55,012 nucleotides of DNA from Geosiphon pyriformis (taxonomy: Eukaryota; Glomeromycota; Glomeromycetes; Archaeosporales; Geosiphonaceae), in NCBI GenBank assembly GCA_016748015.1, contig JAAOMT010000735.1, positions 7,049 to 62,060 of the forward strand, read 5' to 3'. Shown here piece by piece: positions 9,001 to 19,919 of the stretch. The position numbers and the translations under genes are program-made. The notes below the pieces were generated by a model that did no database searches, was not told the DNA's origin, and saw nothing but the letters and a program-made list of their open reading frames with translations. Position 1 is the stretch's first letter; every line of letters begins with the position of its first letter.

Positions 9001-10295
9001 GTGGAAGAAGAGATTATTGACAAGAGAGAAATTATCTCCACTAGTCAACCAATTTCTATTTCATCATATGATCAGTATATGATAGTCATAGAAAGGAAAG
9101 TGAAGAATCAGAACCAGATTTTTGAGGCAAAAGCAGCACATTGTGAATCAGGAGAAATTGGACTCATCAATCTTCACATACCAGCCAGAAACTATAGCCG
9201 CATCAAAATTCCTATTTACAACAATACTGGAAAAGTTATAGAGATATCAGAAGAAGCCATCATAGGACATTTAACTACTGAAATAGAGGACCAACCACCA
9301 AACCCCATTCCAGACTTTCCACAGCTTTGTGAATATGTTAACATCACATTACAAACAATATATAGACGAAATAAATGTTATTTGCTTCAACCAGAACAAT
9401 TGGAACAAATGAACATAGGGAATCTAGACCCACTTCAATGCATGCAGCTGAAGATGTTGTTCAACAAGTTCAATGACATCTTCATCAGTAAGAATAAATT
9501 CGGCAGAACTGACATAATTCAACATCAAATCAAAACTGGAGATGCTATGTCAATAAAACAATGAGCATACAGAGTACCACCCACCAGCCATAAAATCATT
9601 TGTCAAGAAATCAACTGAATGCTTGACAATGGGTTAATTCAGCCATCAATGAGCCCATAGTCATTACCAATAATACTCATCTGGAAAAAGAATGAGAAAA
9701 TCTGCTTTTGCATGGACTACAGGAAGCTTAATAGAGTCATGTGTAAAGACAGCTATCCAACTCCATGAATTCAGGAATTATTTGATGCTTTTGGGGGAAA
9801 CAAATGGTTCTCAACATTGGATTTAGATAGTGGTTATTGGCAAGTAGCCATGGATTCAGTGGACAAAGAAAAAACTGCATTTACAACACAGAAGAAAAAT
9901 TTTGAATTCAAAGTGATGCCATTCAGCTTAACAAATGCTCCAGCCACATTCCAGTGGCTAATGAAAATAGTATATACTGGCTTATTGTGAAAATCAGTAG
10001 TTATTTATTTAGATAACACCAATGTGTTCTCTAAAACATTTGATGATCATTTGCATTATCTACAACAAGTGTTTAAAAGGCTATGACAAGCAGGGCTAAA
10101 GTTAAATGCCAATAAGTGCTTTTTTGGCAAGACAGAATTAAACTTTTTAGGGCACATAGTAAGCAAAGACGGCATTAAAATAGATCCAGAAAAGATAGAG
10201 ATAGTCAAGAACTTTCCAGTACCAACCAATGTGACAGAGTTAAAGTTATTTTTGGAATTTGCAGACTATTATTGACACTTCATCAAAAACTTTCC
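9001..10295 (+). pseudogene. Linker and reverse transcriptase of copy II
   Basis: After a conserved linker (GLINLHIPARNYSRIKIPIY..., PIPDFPQLCEYV) the Gypsy RT starts near 9460 with NKFGRTDIIQHQIKTGDA, then CMDYRKLN, WFSTLDLDSGYWQVAM, EKTAFTT, FEFKVMPFSLTNAPATFQ, VVIYLDN (YLDD box; second Asp is AAC at 10015-10017), FLGHIVSKDGIKIDPEKI. Stops replace Trp or Gln at several points (TGA at 9562, TAG near 9658, TGA at 9988). A one-base loss near 10290 shifts the frame going into RNase H. Inactive by the YLDD change and the stops. Confidence 0.88.
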
Positions 10296-10808
10296 AAGAT
10301 AGCCCAACCACTCAATCATCTTCAAACCAAGAATGTGAAATACAAATAGACAGAAACACAACAAGAAGCTTTTGATATTCTAAGAAGAAAGCTTATACAA
10401 GCCCCAGTACTGATCTATTTAGATCACAATAAATCATTCATTATTACCACTGATGTATCAGGCCAAGCATTGGGAGCAGTACTATCACAGAGAGGACTGG
10501 ATAGAAGAAAACATCCAGTTGCATATGTCAGCCAAGATTTAACTCCAGCTGAAAGAAATTATGGAACACCAGAATTAGAACATTTAGCAATTTATTGAGC
10601 AGTCATAAAATAGAGTGAATACTTAAGCCAGAAGTTTGATGTATACACAGACCACAAAGAATTAACAGCACTTCATAAACAGGAATTTGGAGATAGAAGA
10701 CAATCAAGATAGAAAATGGCACTATCATCATATACTTACACTATACATTATAAAAAGGGAAAAGACAACGGAAATGCTAACAGTTTGTCACAAATGAGAC
10801 AAATCTAA
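10296..10808 (+). pseudogene. RNase H of copy II
   Basis: Frame 3 after the shift near 10290. Motifs: PVLIYLDHNKSFIITTDVSGQALGAVLSQ (first catalytic Asp kept), HPVAYVSQDLTPAERNYGTPELEHLA (Glu kept), FDVYTDHKELTAL (Asp kept). It ends NANSLSQMRQI and then TAA at 10806-10808. TGA/TAG replace Trp at AIYWAV-, KWSEY- and RWKM-like positions. The UAA lies exactly where copies I (17711) and IV (52332) also have UAA. Confidence 0.82.
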
Positions 10809-12252
10809 AAACATCTCAACATAAAAATATAACAAAACCAAAACAAACTCAACAAAAATATAACAAAAGATGAATATACAAAAATATTAACAACTACAAC
10901 ATTATATAAATACTCAACAGTTTAAGAAGAAATTATTTCAAAATAAGTGAAATAATATCAAACAACAATCAAAACATTTTATCAATTATAAAAATATACT
11001 TTACTGGAAAAACAGAAGAAATCCAGATCAACCAATAAGAGTCATTACAGAACCAGAAAAAGAGACAATATTATTCAACATGCATTCAAATCCAACAGCA
11101 GAACATTTTCATAAAGAAGCAACTATGGAAAAAACCAGAAAAAGATACTATTGACCATTAATGTATCCGGATATCATTTAATATGTTCAAAATTGTGATG
11201 CTTGTCAGAGAAGAGGTGGAACAAAATCCAATAAACCATTAAAACCAATCAAAGTGGAACAACTATTTGACTGTATCAGAATTGACTTAGTCGGACCATT
11301 AACAATCATTAGCAGAAGCAACAGATATATTGTAGTAGCTATGGACTATTTCACAAAATAGCCAGAAGCAAAAGCCATTTAAAGAGCAGATGCAAAATTT
11401 ATTGCCAAATTTGTTCATCAAGATTTGATTTGTTAACATGGATGTCCAAAAGAACTACTATCAGATCAAGGAACTTACTTTGTGAACAGAACATTAGCGG
11501 AATTAAGTCACCAATTCAAAATCAAAAGACCAGTATTATCACCATACCATTCACAAACAAATGGTTTAGTTAAAAGATTTAATAGAACACTGTGTGAAGC
11601 AATTGCCAAAATCAGTCAAAAAAATTAAGAAGAATGGAATTTGTTTATACCATCAGTATTATTTGCTTATTGGACAATAAAACAAGATACCACACAAGCA
11701 ACACCATTTGAATTGCTATATGATAGAACAGCAATATTACCAGTTGAGATAGAGGTCAATACATATCTAACTGAACCAATAACAAAAGATAATTTCCAAG
11801 AAACCTTGTTGAAAAGAACATATAACTTAATGAAAACACTAGAAAACAGATGACAAAAAGCAGCTGATAACATCCAAAAGTCACAAAAAAAACAAAAAAA
11901 AAGACATGATAATCAATTATCAGACAAACCAGTTGAATTCAAGATTGGAGACAAAGTACTTTTACATTATACCAAAGTGGAAAAAAAATGGAATGGAAAA
12001 TTTGACCTCAAATGAGATGGACCATTTCACATAGAAAAAATTCTAGGAAATGGAGCTTATAAATTAAGATGAAACAACAAAATCTTAGCCAAAGCAGTAC
12101 ATGGTGATCGACTAAAACCATATCACCAGATAGCATCATCATTTACCAATATTATTTCACAATTGGGAGTACAAAGAATAACAGTTCAACTAGATGAGAT
12201 TCCACAAGATCTGGAACCAATCATAATTATTGAACCAAACACATCAAATTGA
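10809..12252 (+). pseudogene. Integrase of copy II
   Basis: Back in frame 1 from about 11000. HHCC zinc domain: MHSNPTAEHFH ... NCDACQR (11080-11210). Catalytic core: RIDLVGPL (first Asp kept), LLSDQGTYFVN (second Asp kept), QTNGLVKRFNR, where the expected catalytic Glu is Lys (AAA at 11572-11574). C-terminal SH3-like part with the GPF/Y module: DGPFHIEKILGNGAYKLR. Trp codons are TGA/TAG at several points. Stops at TGA 12250-12252. Confidence 0.85.
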
Positions 12253-12308
12253 ACAACCAAAAAAGTAGTATAAAGATACAGTACACACAACAAAAGCAAC
12301 CAAGAAAA

Positions 12309-12944
12309 ATGGAAATACCAGATCACATTCACACTATAGCTCAACAACTGTCTCAGACACTAAGTCAACAACAGTTAGACATGGAAATTGTCTTTAACAA
12401 CAAAACAATTTGCTATCGAAACACAAAAAAAAAGACAAAGAATATATTATATCAACGGCCACTAAAGAATAATAAAAACTGGACAGATAACTTAATAGAA
12501 AAAGTGAAGAACACTTTTGGGAAAATACCTATTATAGCATTAACAGAAGAACTTACAAAAAAGAATTGGAAGCAATGAACAGAATAACTTTCAATATTAT
12601 ATTGTTACTACCAGCAAAATCGAAAGTTGAATATTCAGGAGTTGTATATCAACAAATCCAAAAGAGTATTTAACCAAAACATAATACAGTAAATTGAAGA
12701 ATTTAATGAGAAAAAAACAAACTTGACACTACATGTGAGAACAATTTATCAACTGCACAATATATTTCAGAACTATCCAGAAATACTGTTATACTCTGAC
12801 ATGGAAATCATAACTATTAACCAATGGGGAATAATGGACAATACACAAGTAGAAAACGTGAAGAACAGAGTCAAACAAACAATACTTGAAAAAGAAGTAT
12901 TAAAATTAATTCAAAACAAAAATTTTGATGGAGCTCAATATTAA
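12309..12944 (+). pseudogene. ORF3 of copy II (post-integrase ORF, env position), broken
   Basis: A separate frame from pol, ATG 12309 to TAA 12942-12944, about 211 codons with three in-frame stops (TGA 12576, TGA near 12585, TAA near 12674). The N-terminal part is amphipathic and Q-rich (IHTIAQQLSQTLSQQQLDMEIVF), then ...NWKQ, YCYYQQ..LNIQELY, and a C-terminal block EIITINQWGIMDNTQVEN ... NFDGAQY-stop. The intact homologue is at 53848-54516 (-); others at 19171, 21229 and about 39265. No hydrophobic membrane segment or signal peptide, so not a classical env. Function unknown. The last codons abut the polypurine tract. Confidence 0.75.
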
Positions 12945-12957
12945 AAGGAGAAAATAA
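12945..12957 (+). other. Polypurine tract of copy II
   Basis: AAGGAGAAAATAA-type purine run immediately before the 3' LTR start. The same position is purine-rich in copies I (AAAAAGGGAGAGATAA before 19920), III (before 21845), V (before 39850) and VII (minus strand, before 53834). Expected primer site for plus-strand DNA synthesis. Confidence 0.7.
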
Positions 12958-13802
12958 TATTATTCATAAAAAGAAAACAGATATATAAAATAGCAGACCA
13001 ATAAGAGAATAGTATTTAGCATGTGAGCACATTGTTCAGCAATGTGAAGCAATATCAGAAATCATGGCACATTGCTCAACAATATGAAACAATATCAGAA
13101 AACACGGCACATTGCTTAGCAATGTAGAGCAATGTTAGAAAATTAGAGCACATTGCTCAAGAAATCATACCACATCATTCAGAAATGTAAGCAATCTCGT
13201 AAAACATCAATTATGTATATATAGCAGTACCATTAAAAGTAAAAAAAACAGAATTTTTTAGTTAGAAATCTCCCATTCACAAATATTGAATAAATAAATT
13301 ATTTACCATCCAAATCTACTCTTCACTATCAACACTCCATGTTGATAGCAATTGATATTTAACCACACTGGAACAATAGCTCTTGATTACAACTATTGAC
13401 AGATACTAACTTGTGCATTGCCTTGGCTCATTTCTTTATGCTATTTCTTTTATTTTCTTGTCTTAATTGTTGTTATTACTAACTCTATTGAGAATTAACG
13501 TGTGGATACTGACATCAGAATATAGTATTGGTAAAAGACTCAGAAATAAGGGTAGGACACTTGATTAAGGTTAGCTTATCAGGAGAAACACTGGCCATCA
13601 CACTGAGAAAGAAATTGATGAAACTGTGGTTTCGGGAAGCTACAAATAAAACTATTACCACTGAATCTCTGTCTATTATACAAAGAACTCAACCAAAACC
13701 TTCAAATAAAAACACTTTCAGATTGCCATTATTGACAACAGCCTTGAGCACCAAGTTATGAATTTGTTATTTACTCCAACAACCAAGAAAACACCTGTAA
13801 CA
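12958..13802 (+). repeat. 3' LTR of copy II
   Basis: Starts TATTATTCAT (decayed TGTTACTCAT) and ends CCTGTAACA. The minisatellite at about 13018-13195 has four to five units of about 40 bp against roughly three in the 5' LTR. TATATATAG box at 13216-13224; hairpin 2 at 13374-13398 (CAATAG/CTATTG). It is followed by GCGG, where copy I resumes. Confidence 0.88.
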
Positions 13803-14386
13803 GCGGTCCTGTATAATCTCAACTAGCACTAACCAGATACCTGAATCAAGCTTCCTATCTCAGTCTCATAAAAGACCAGGATTTTGATAAATCTACACCT
13901 ATGGAAGAGAAGAATGTAAAACAAATCTCCCAACTTTCCAAGCAAACAAAAAACAATATTCCACCAGCCACTATTACCAAAAACACCATCTTAGCTGCCA
14001 TATTTTTTTTTGACATTGATAATTTGAATACCCATAGCCTTTTTAATGGAGCAGCCATCAATCAGGATAAACCAATAATGGCCCTATACACTAATGCCAG
14101 AGTCGGAGGAATAGACATTAAATTAATCCTGAATAGCAAATTAGCTGGTAGCATAATTACAAAGCAGCTTATGAACCAACTAGGTTGCCAAGTAGATCAT
14201 ACTGCTATTACCCAGATTATTACAACAAATGAAAACACAAAAACTCTAATAAGAGAAATTGACAACTTCCTCTTTGAGATTAATGGAATTCAAATCTCTA
14301 CTAAGGTACTCATCATGAAAGCTACTCAATATCAAGCTCTGGTAGAAAATAATTGGTTGTTAAAAACCAATACTATGTTTGACTGA
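13803..14386 (+). pseudogene. Copy I: gag end and retropepsin (resumes after copy II)
   Basis: Frame 2 from about 13901. After a linker (KNTILAAIFFFDIDNLN) the protease reads ALYTNARVGGIDIKLILNSKLAGSII. The catalytic Asp is replaced by Asn (AAT at 14132-14134). Then LMNQLGCQVDHTA, LIREIDNFLFEINGIQISTKVLIMKATQYQALVENNWL. It ends at TGA near 14383 where the family has Trp. Homologous to 6880-7290 of copy II and 48600-49010 of copy IV. Confidence 0.78.
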
Positions 14387-14686
14387 AATACCCAAGAACT
14401 TTAACTTATGTTCAATAGACAGCATGTCTGAGTTCCAGCTACATGTGAACACTTTAAAACCCAACATACTAAGGAATCCCTAATTAAATTCGAAGACACA
14501 CCACTACCACCAACTATCGAGATCTATCAGGTTTCATGAACAGACAATTATCAAACTGAACTACCTCTACCACCAATCTGGAAAGAAAAAAGAAAAGGCA
14601 GAGCCAAAAAAAAACCCCAATTGTCATCACTAGAATACGTAATTTCAAACCAAAGAAATTTATTTTATCAATTTCCAAAACTAATA

Positions 14687-15310
14687 TGTGTTGATTGTAG
14701 AAAGAAGCTATCCACAATGGGTGCATGTATTAGGGACAATGAAAAATGGCCCACTGCCACCAAATACTACTGCAGACTTTGTGTACTGGAAAGATTTGGA
14801 CAACCAAAATGACAAGGCAAGTGAGACAACACACTGTGTCTTACATGTGGCAAGATTCTGCCTAATGAAAAACTCTGGAATAATGTGCCTGGCAGAGGAA
14901 AAACATATGATAAGGCTTGTTAGTACACCATATTAATCAAAAATTGGGTACAAAAGGGAACCCCCATCAAGGACACTTGGAAATGAGCACTCAATAGGCT
15001 GGACAGTTATTCACACAATGATCACGAAATCTGGAGAATGACAAGCACCAAAGCTGAAGGTGTCATGCCCAAAGAAATACAAGAAATCAAGGACAACTCT
15101 TGGATGTCTGAATATAATAGACCTGACTACTCTGCAGATGATTTTTTTACAGATAACCCTGATGCATTTCAAAACTGATATTAAGAATTGGCTCTGACCC
15201 GAGAAGAGCAAAAACAGCAGCTAGTTGATCTAAATACCAAACTATACAATCACTGCTTAATTTCTTGCCATTTTTAATACTGCAACAAGTGTAATCTCAT
15301 GTTCAACCCA
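14687..15310 (+). pseudogene. Copy I: cysteine-rich zinc modules
   Basis: Module a begins CVDCRKKLSTMGAC (from 14687) and continues KYYCRLCVLERFGQPK, then, with stops, CLTCGK-like and C-x3-C pairs to about 14940. Module b, NHCLISCHF.YCNKCNLMFNPPL, lies near 15245-15310. Spacing is the same as in copy II, so the module belongs to the family and is not a chance cysteine cluster. Confidence 0.6.
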
Positions 15311-15469
15311 CCTCTTAGAATCCTATACCCGATCACTGAATTACCTAAGCCTAAGGAAAAAAAAAATTTACTTACCAAGGACATATTATTTCAAGAGTTA
15401 AATCAAACTACCAAATTAGAACAATACCTCACATATTCCGACCTCTCCAAAAAATTAGAATTAAAATGG

Positions 15470-15915
15470 TACAGTGACAATAACAAAGGAATATGCCCAG
15501 AAAGAGTGCATAAGACTAACACAGGTTTTGACTTAAGATACTCTGGACAATTACCCATAGTTATAGTCCCATATTCCCTGGTAAAAATAGATCTCAAAAT
15601 AGTGCTAGAAATTCCTGTTAGCACCATGGTACAAGTAGTGTTTAAATCAAGCCTTGCAAAAAAAAAATTGACATAAAAGAAGAAATTATTGATGCCAAAT
15701 ATATGAAAAACATTATCATGATGCTACAAAACAATTCAGACAAATTCTACAAGATTGAATCTCATGAAAAGATTGTCCAAGCTATCTTTCTATCTTTAGT
15801 CAAAATACCCCAATTAGTTTTGGTTACCACCTGAGAAAAATTAGGCCTTACTGTCTGAGGAATCAATGGATTTGGCTCAAGTAGAAGAGGGAACATAACA
15901 GTCAATTTTATGAAA
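15470..15915 (+). pseudogene. Copy I: dUTPase domain
   Basis: Motif 1 TGFDLRYS (in ...HKTNTGFDLRYS), motif 2 FKSSLAKKK. A frameshift in an A-run at about 15660 follows; in the other frame motif 3 IIDAKYMKNI, motif 4 KIVQAIFLSLV, motif 5 INGFGSSRRG. Motif 5 is closer to the canonical G-FGS form than in copy II. Inactive by frameshift and stops. Confidence 0.75.
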
Positions 15916-16259
15916 GAGAATAGTGATTAGATAGAACTTATTTACACTGATACTATTATTTCTATCTCTTCTTATTAGCAGTACATTCTCAAAGTTGACC
16001 AAAAGATTCAGAACTAAGCACTAGTTTTCGAGGCTGATCCTGAGATCTGCTCACTAGCCAATGTTGCTAACCTGTACTTATCAGCCAAAGCTTATAAACA
16101 CTTCAAAATTTGTATCCACAATCTGACTGAAGACATTATCAAAATTTCTGAGGAAACCCTTATTGGTTCCATATATTTAGATATTTAGAATCTAGAAAAA
16201 CCCCAGCTCATTCCAGATTTTGCTCAATTGTTCTTGTTCTGTAATATTACCTCATAAGT

Positions 16260-17330
16260 ATAAAACCTGCCAAAGAAAAGTTACTTGTTCATGTTAGAAA
16301 AAATCAATAAACTCAATCTGGAAAACCTGAGCACTTTATAGCAAATGCAACTTAAGATTCTATTAAACCAATACGCCAATGTCTTTGCCAGCAAAAATGA
16401 GTTTGGATGCACCAACATTGTGAAACACCAGATTGACACCAGAGATGCTCAATCTATTAAGCAGCAAGCTTATCAAGTACTCCCATCTGGTGATAATCTG
16501 ATTAAGCAGGAAGTACAATAAATGCTTAACAATGGACTGATTAAAGAATTATTAAGCCTTTGGTTCTCTCCAGTGGTCTTAGTCACAAAAAAGAATGAGA
16601 AGGTATGATTCTGTGTAGATTACTGGAAATTAAACAGCATTACCCAAGGAGATAGCTATTCCACTTCTCTTATCCAAGAAATTCTAGACAACTTAGGAAA
16701 GAAAAAATGGTTTTTGTCACTAGATCTAGCCAATAAATATTGGCAAGTCGAAATGGACCCAAAAGACAAAGAGAAAATGACATTCACTATATAAAATGGA
16801 AATTTTGAATTCAACGTGATGTCTTTCAGACTGTACAATGCTTCTGCTATCTTCCAATGTCTTATGGATGTTGTGTATAAAGGAATCTTGTGGAAATCAG
16901 TCATAGTATACTTGGACAACACCAATGTTTTCTTGGAAACATTTGACGAACATTTGCTCTACTTGCAACAAGTCTTTGAATGCTTTTGAAATACTAGATT
17001 GAAACTCAATCCTGATAAATACTTCTTCAGAAAAACTGAACTGAAATTCTTAAGACATGTGATTGGCAAGGATGGAATAAAACCCAACCTAGACAAAATC
17101 CAAAAGATCAAGGATTTTCTAGCCCCAATCAACCTATGAGAGCTATGAGGATTTTTAGAATTGGCTGAATACTACTGCCAATTTGTCAAAGGATTTTCAA
17201 CTATTGCAAAACTTTTTCATTACTTGTTGTTCAAATATGTGGCAAATCTGTGGAAAGAAGAGCAACAAAAAGTCTTCAATTATCTTAAACAGTAATTAAT
17301 CACATCTCCAATACTGATCTATTCCAACTT
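16260..17330 (+). pseudogene. Copy I: reverse transcriptase
   Basis: NEFGCTNIVKHQIDTRDA, then VVLVTKKNEKV, FCVDYWKLNSITQGDSY, WFLSLDLANKYWQVEMDP, FEFNVMSFRLYNAS, VIVYLDNTNVFLE (YLDD box second Asp AAC at 16918-16920), LKFLRHVIGKDGIKPN. Several TGA/TAG/TAA stops. Same order as copy II. Confidence 0.85.
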
Positions 17331-17713
17331 CACTAAATGATTCATTGTCGCTACAGATGCATCAAAAAAATGCACTAGGAGCTGTATTATCACAAATAGG
17401 ACTGGACAGAAGAGAACATCCAATTGTCTATGCCAGTTACAGTACTAACCCAGCAGAAAAAATATATAGTGCAATAAATTTGAAATACTTTGCCATTTAT
17501 TGGGCCATACAAACATGGAAACACTACCTCCAACAATTATTTGACCTATATACCAATCATAAAAAACTTATCTGGTTACTCAATAACCCACAACTAAAAG
17601 GAAAATATGTTAGATGGAGTACTTATCTGCAACAATTCCCACTTAAAGTTTATTACAAGGAAGGATCCACGAACACCAATGCCAACAGTTTGTCAAGGAT
17701 ACCACAAATCTAA
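17331..17713 (+). pseudogene. Copy I: RNase H
   Basis: FIVATDASK (catalytic Asp), one extra A in an A-run near 17365 that shifts frame, then LGAVLSQIGLDRREHPIVYASYSTNPAEKIYSAINLKYFAIYWAI, LYTNHKKLIWLL (Asp of TDHK is Asn), NANSLSRIPQI and TAA at 17711-17713. Open for 122 codons after the shift. Confidence 0.82.
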
Positions 17714-17859
17714 TCTCAAACCCATAAACACACTTACTTATCAGCAATTACATCAGTACCTATTGACACTATGTTTCAAGAAAATTTTATCTCAACAGGA
17801 ACAAAATACTATATGGAAACAAGTGCAAAATTATTTTATTTAAAATGACCAACTCTATT

Positions 17860-19105
17860 GTCGAAAATGATAAAACCATATCACCTCACAACAATTGATT
17901 AAGGACAGTGAAAAAGAAGCTATATTATATAGTATGCATTCCAATCCAACTGCAGGACATTTCAACAAAGATGTGACTCTAAAAAAAACAACAAATCTAT
18001 ATTATTGACCTATGATGTATAAGGATATCTTCGAATATGTTCACAATTGTAACTTATGTTAGTAAAGAGGAGGAGCCAGGATAACAGAACCACTTTGACC
18101 CATTCCAGTTGGAAATCTATTTGATAGAATTGGAATCGATTTGGTTGGTCTCTTCTCAATTACATCCAAAGGAAATTGTTACATCACTGTAGCAGTAGAC
18201 TATCTTATAAAATGGACAGAAGCCAGAACAATCCAAGTAGCTGACACCAAAACAGTAGCCAAATTCATACACCAAGATTTAATATGCAGACATGAATGCC
18301 TAAAAAAACTGTTATCAAACCAAAGAACACATTTTGTCAATACTATGTTGACTAAATTGAGTCAAAATTTTGGTATAAAATGACCGTTATTGTCACCATA
18401 TCACCCACAAACAAATGGACTGGTGGAATAGTTTAACAGAACATTATGTAAAGCATTAGCAAAAATAAGTTATGAAAACGAACAAGAATAAGACTTATTC
18501 ATACCTTCTGTACTCTTTACATATTGAACATTAAAGCAAAATACAACACAGTTCACACCATTCAAATTAGTCTATGGAAGAAAAACAACGTTACTTATTG
18601 AATGAAAAATAGTGTCCTACTCAACAGAAACTATCAACAAAAAAAAATTTGAAGATATTTTATGCCAAAGAACATATCAACTAATGGAAATGTTAGAAAA
18701 CAATTGTAGAATAGTGGCTGACAATATTAATAATACTCAAAAATAACAAAAAGAAAGACATGATAATTACTTACTCAAACAACCAATGGAATTTAAGATT
18801 AAAGACCACTGTTACATTATAAAAAAGCAGAAAAACAATGAAACGGAAAGTTTGATCCAAAGTGAAATGGCCCATTCCACATACACAAAGCGTTAAAAAA
18901 TAGAGCTTACAAATTACGATTGGAAAACAGGATTTTAAAGAAAGTAGCTTATGGAAATTGATTAAAAATTTATCATGCAAAACAACAGTCATCATCATTA
19001 ATACATCAACTAGAAACACATATTCTATTAATCAGACCAAAAAATATATCACAAGATCTGAAACTAATCATCATTATTGAAACTAGACAACATGTAGTAA
19101 ATTAA
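17860..19105 (+). pseudogene. Copy I: integrase
   Basis: HHCC region MHSNPTAGHFNKD...NCNLC (17935-18060); core GIDLVGLFSIT (first Asp kept), LLSNQRTHFVN (second Asp replaced by Asn, AAC at 18318-18320), PQTNGLVE-stop-FNRTL (Glu kept, next codon TAG). The C-terminal part is frameshifted near 18810. End near 19105, about 65 bp before ORF3. Confidence 0.82.
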
Positions 19106-19170
19106 ATTGGGAAATTCAAATATATATACTACCTAAAAAACAATGAAAAAACGATAGAATCTTTTTTAAC

Positions 19171-19905
19171 ATGGACCTTTCAGATCAAATTTTACAACTT
19201 TCAAAACAATTGTTTGATGCGATTTAACAATTTTCTGCTCAAATAGAAATCACAATTGATAAAAAAGAGATATGATACAGAGATAGGAGCAAGAAAGAGG
19301 TGAACAAGAGTTTAACTAGAACTAAGCTGTCTCATTCTTACAAGTAAACCTCTTCCTATAAAAGAAAAAGAAAAAGGGATATGGCAGAGATAAGATCTAA
19401 CACAGCTAAGAAGAAGGAGAAGGTGACAGAAATGGAACTGTGTTGGGTAAGAATTGAGGAAATAAGAAAAAGTCTAAACAGGCAAACACCAAAGCTAATA
19501 ACAGGAAAATAAATACCTAAAAATGCGAAAAAATAGAAAAAGAAACTTCCACTCATCTATTGGCTATTTAAAATTGGGTTACAATTAGGATTAAATAGCT
19601 CATATGAAGATCTCAACCATCAAATAATCAACAAAGAAGCTCACAGACAAATAGAAAAATTCATGGGAAGAAACAACTTAAACCTATACTACAAAGCAAT
19701 ATACTGACTATATTCAGCATTTAAACACTGTCCAATAGTACTACTAGACAAAACTCTGAAAACTATCACAGTTAACAACATAGGACAGATGACAAACACC
19801 CAATTTGAAGTTCTACAAAAAGCAATACTAAAGGCAACATTCGAGTTCTTTATGGAAAACACAAACTTGGCTAAAATAGATGATTTTACAAAAGCTCAAT
19901 TTTAA
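19171..19905 (+). pseudogene. ORF3 of copy I (type B), broken
   Basis: ATG 19171 to TAA 19903-19905, one frame, about 244 codons with six in-frame stops. Begins MDLSDQILQLSKQLFDAI, followed by QFSAQIEITIDKKEI (as in VII: DLEITVNSSKI). A K/R/E-rich insertion (about 19350-19540) is not present in the type A copies. Then LIYWLFKIGLQLGL, YSAFKHCPIVLLDKTL, ITVNNIGQMTNTQFEVLQKAI and the end DDFTKAQF. The conserved C-terminal pattern ITxNxxGxxTNxQFxxLQ ... AQ[FYS]-stop ties it to the ORF3 of VII, II, III and V. Function unknown. Confidence 0.75.
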
Positions 19906-19919
19906 AAAGGGAGAGATAA

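Larger units (their letters stand above)
3737..13802 (+). mobile_element. Ty3/Gypsy LTR retrotransposon copy II (type A1), complete but decayed
   Basis: LTRs are 3737-4485 and 12958-13802. The primer binding site is at 4488, the polypurine tract at about 12945-12957. Gag and pol lie in one frame (frame 1) from 4546 to 12252, with scattered stops and two roughly compensating frameshifts (near 10290 and near 10990); ORF3 follows at 12309-12944. Flanks are GCAG (3733-3736) and GCGG (13803-13806). It is inserted in copy I in the same orientation. The LTRs differ by an expanded minisatellite and many transitions, so it is not recent. Catalytic losses: YLDD to YLDN in RT and E to K in integrase. 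Confidence 0.9.

Noticed and set aside
4546-12944. TGA codons at conserved Trp positions could mean a code with TGA as Trp
   Set aside because: TAG and TAA also replace Trp and Gln in the same genes, and the intact host gene LUC7L uses TGA as its real stop (27043) and TGG for Trp. Decay explains it.
12309-12944. ORF3 as a duplicate of the gag N-terminal domain (both have Q/H-rich LG...LLE segments)
   Set aside because: Similarity is a few hydrophobic positions in a different order; not enough without a profile comparison.
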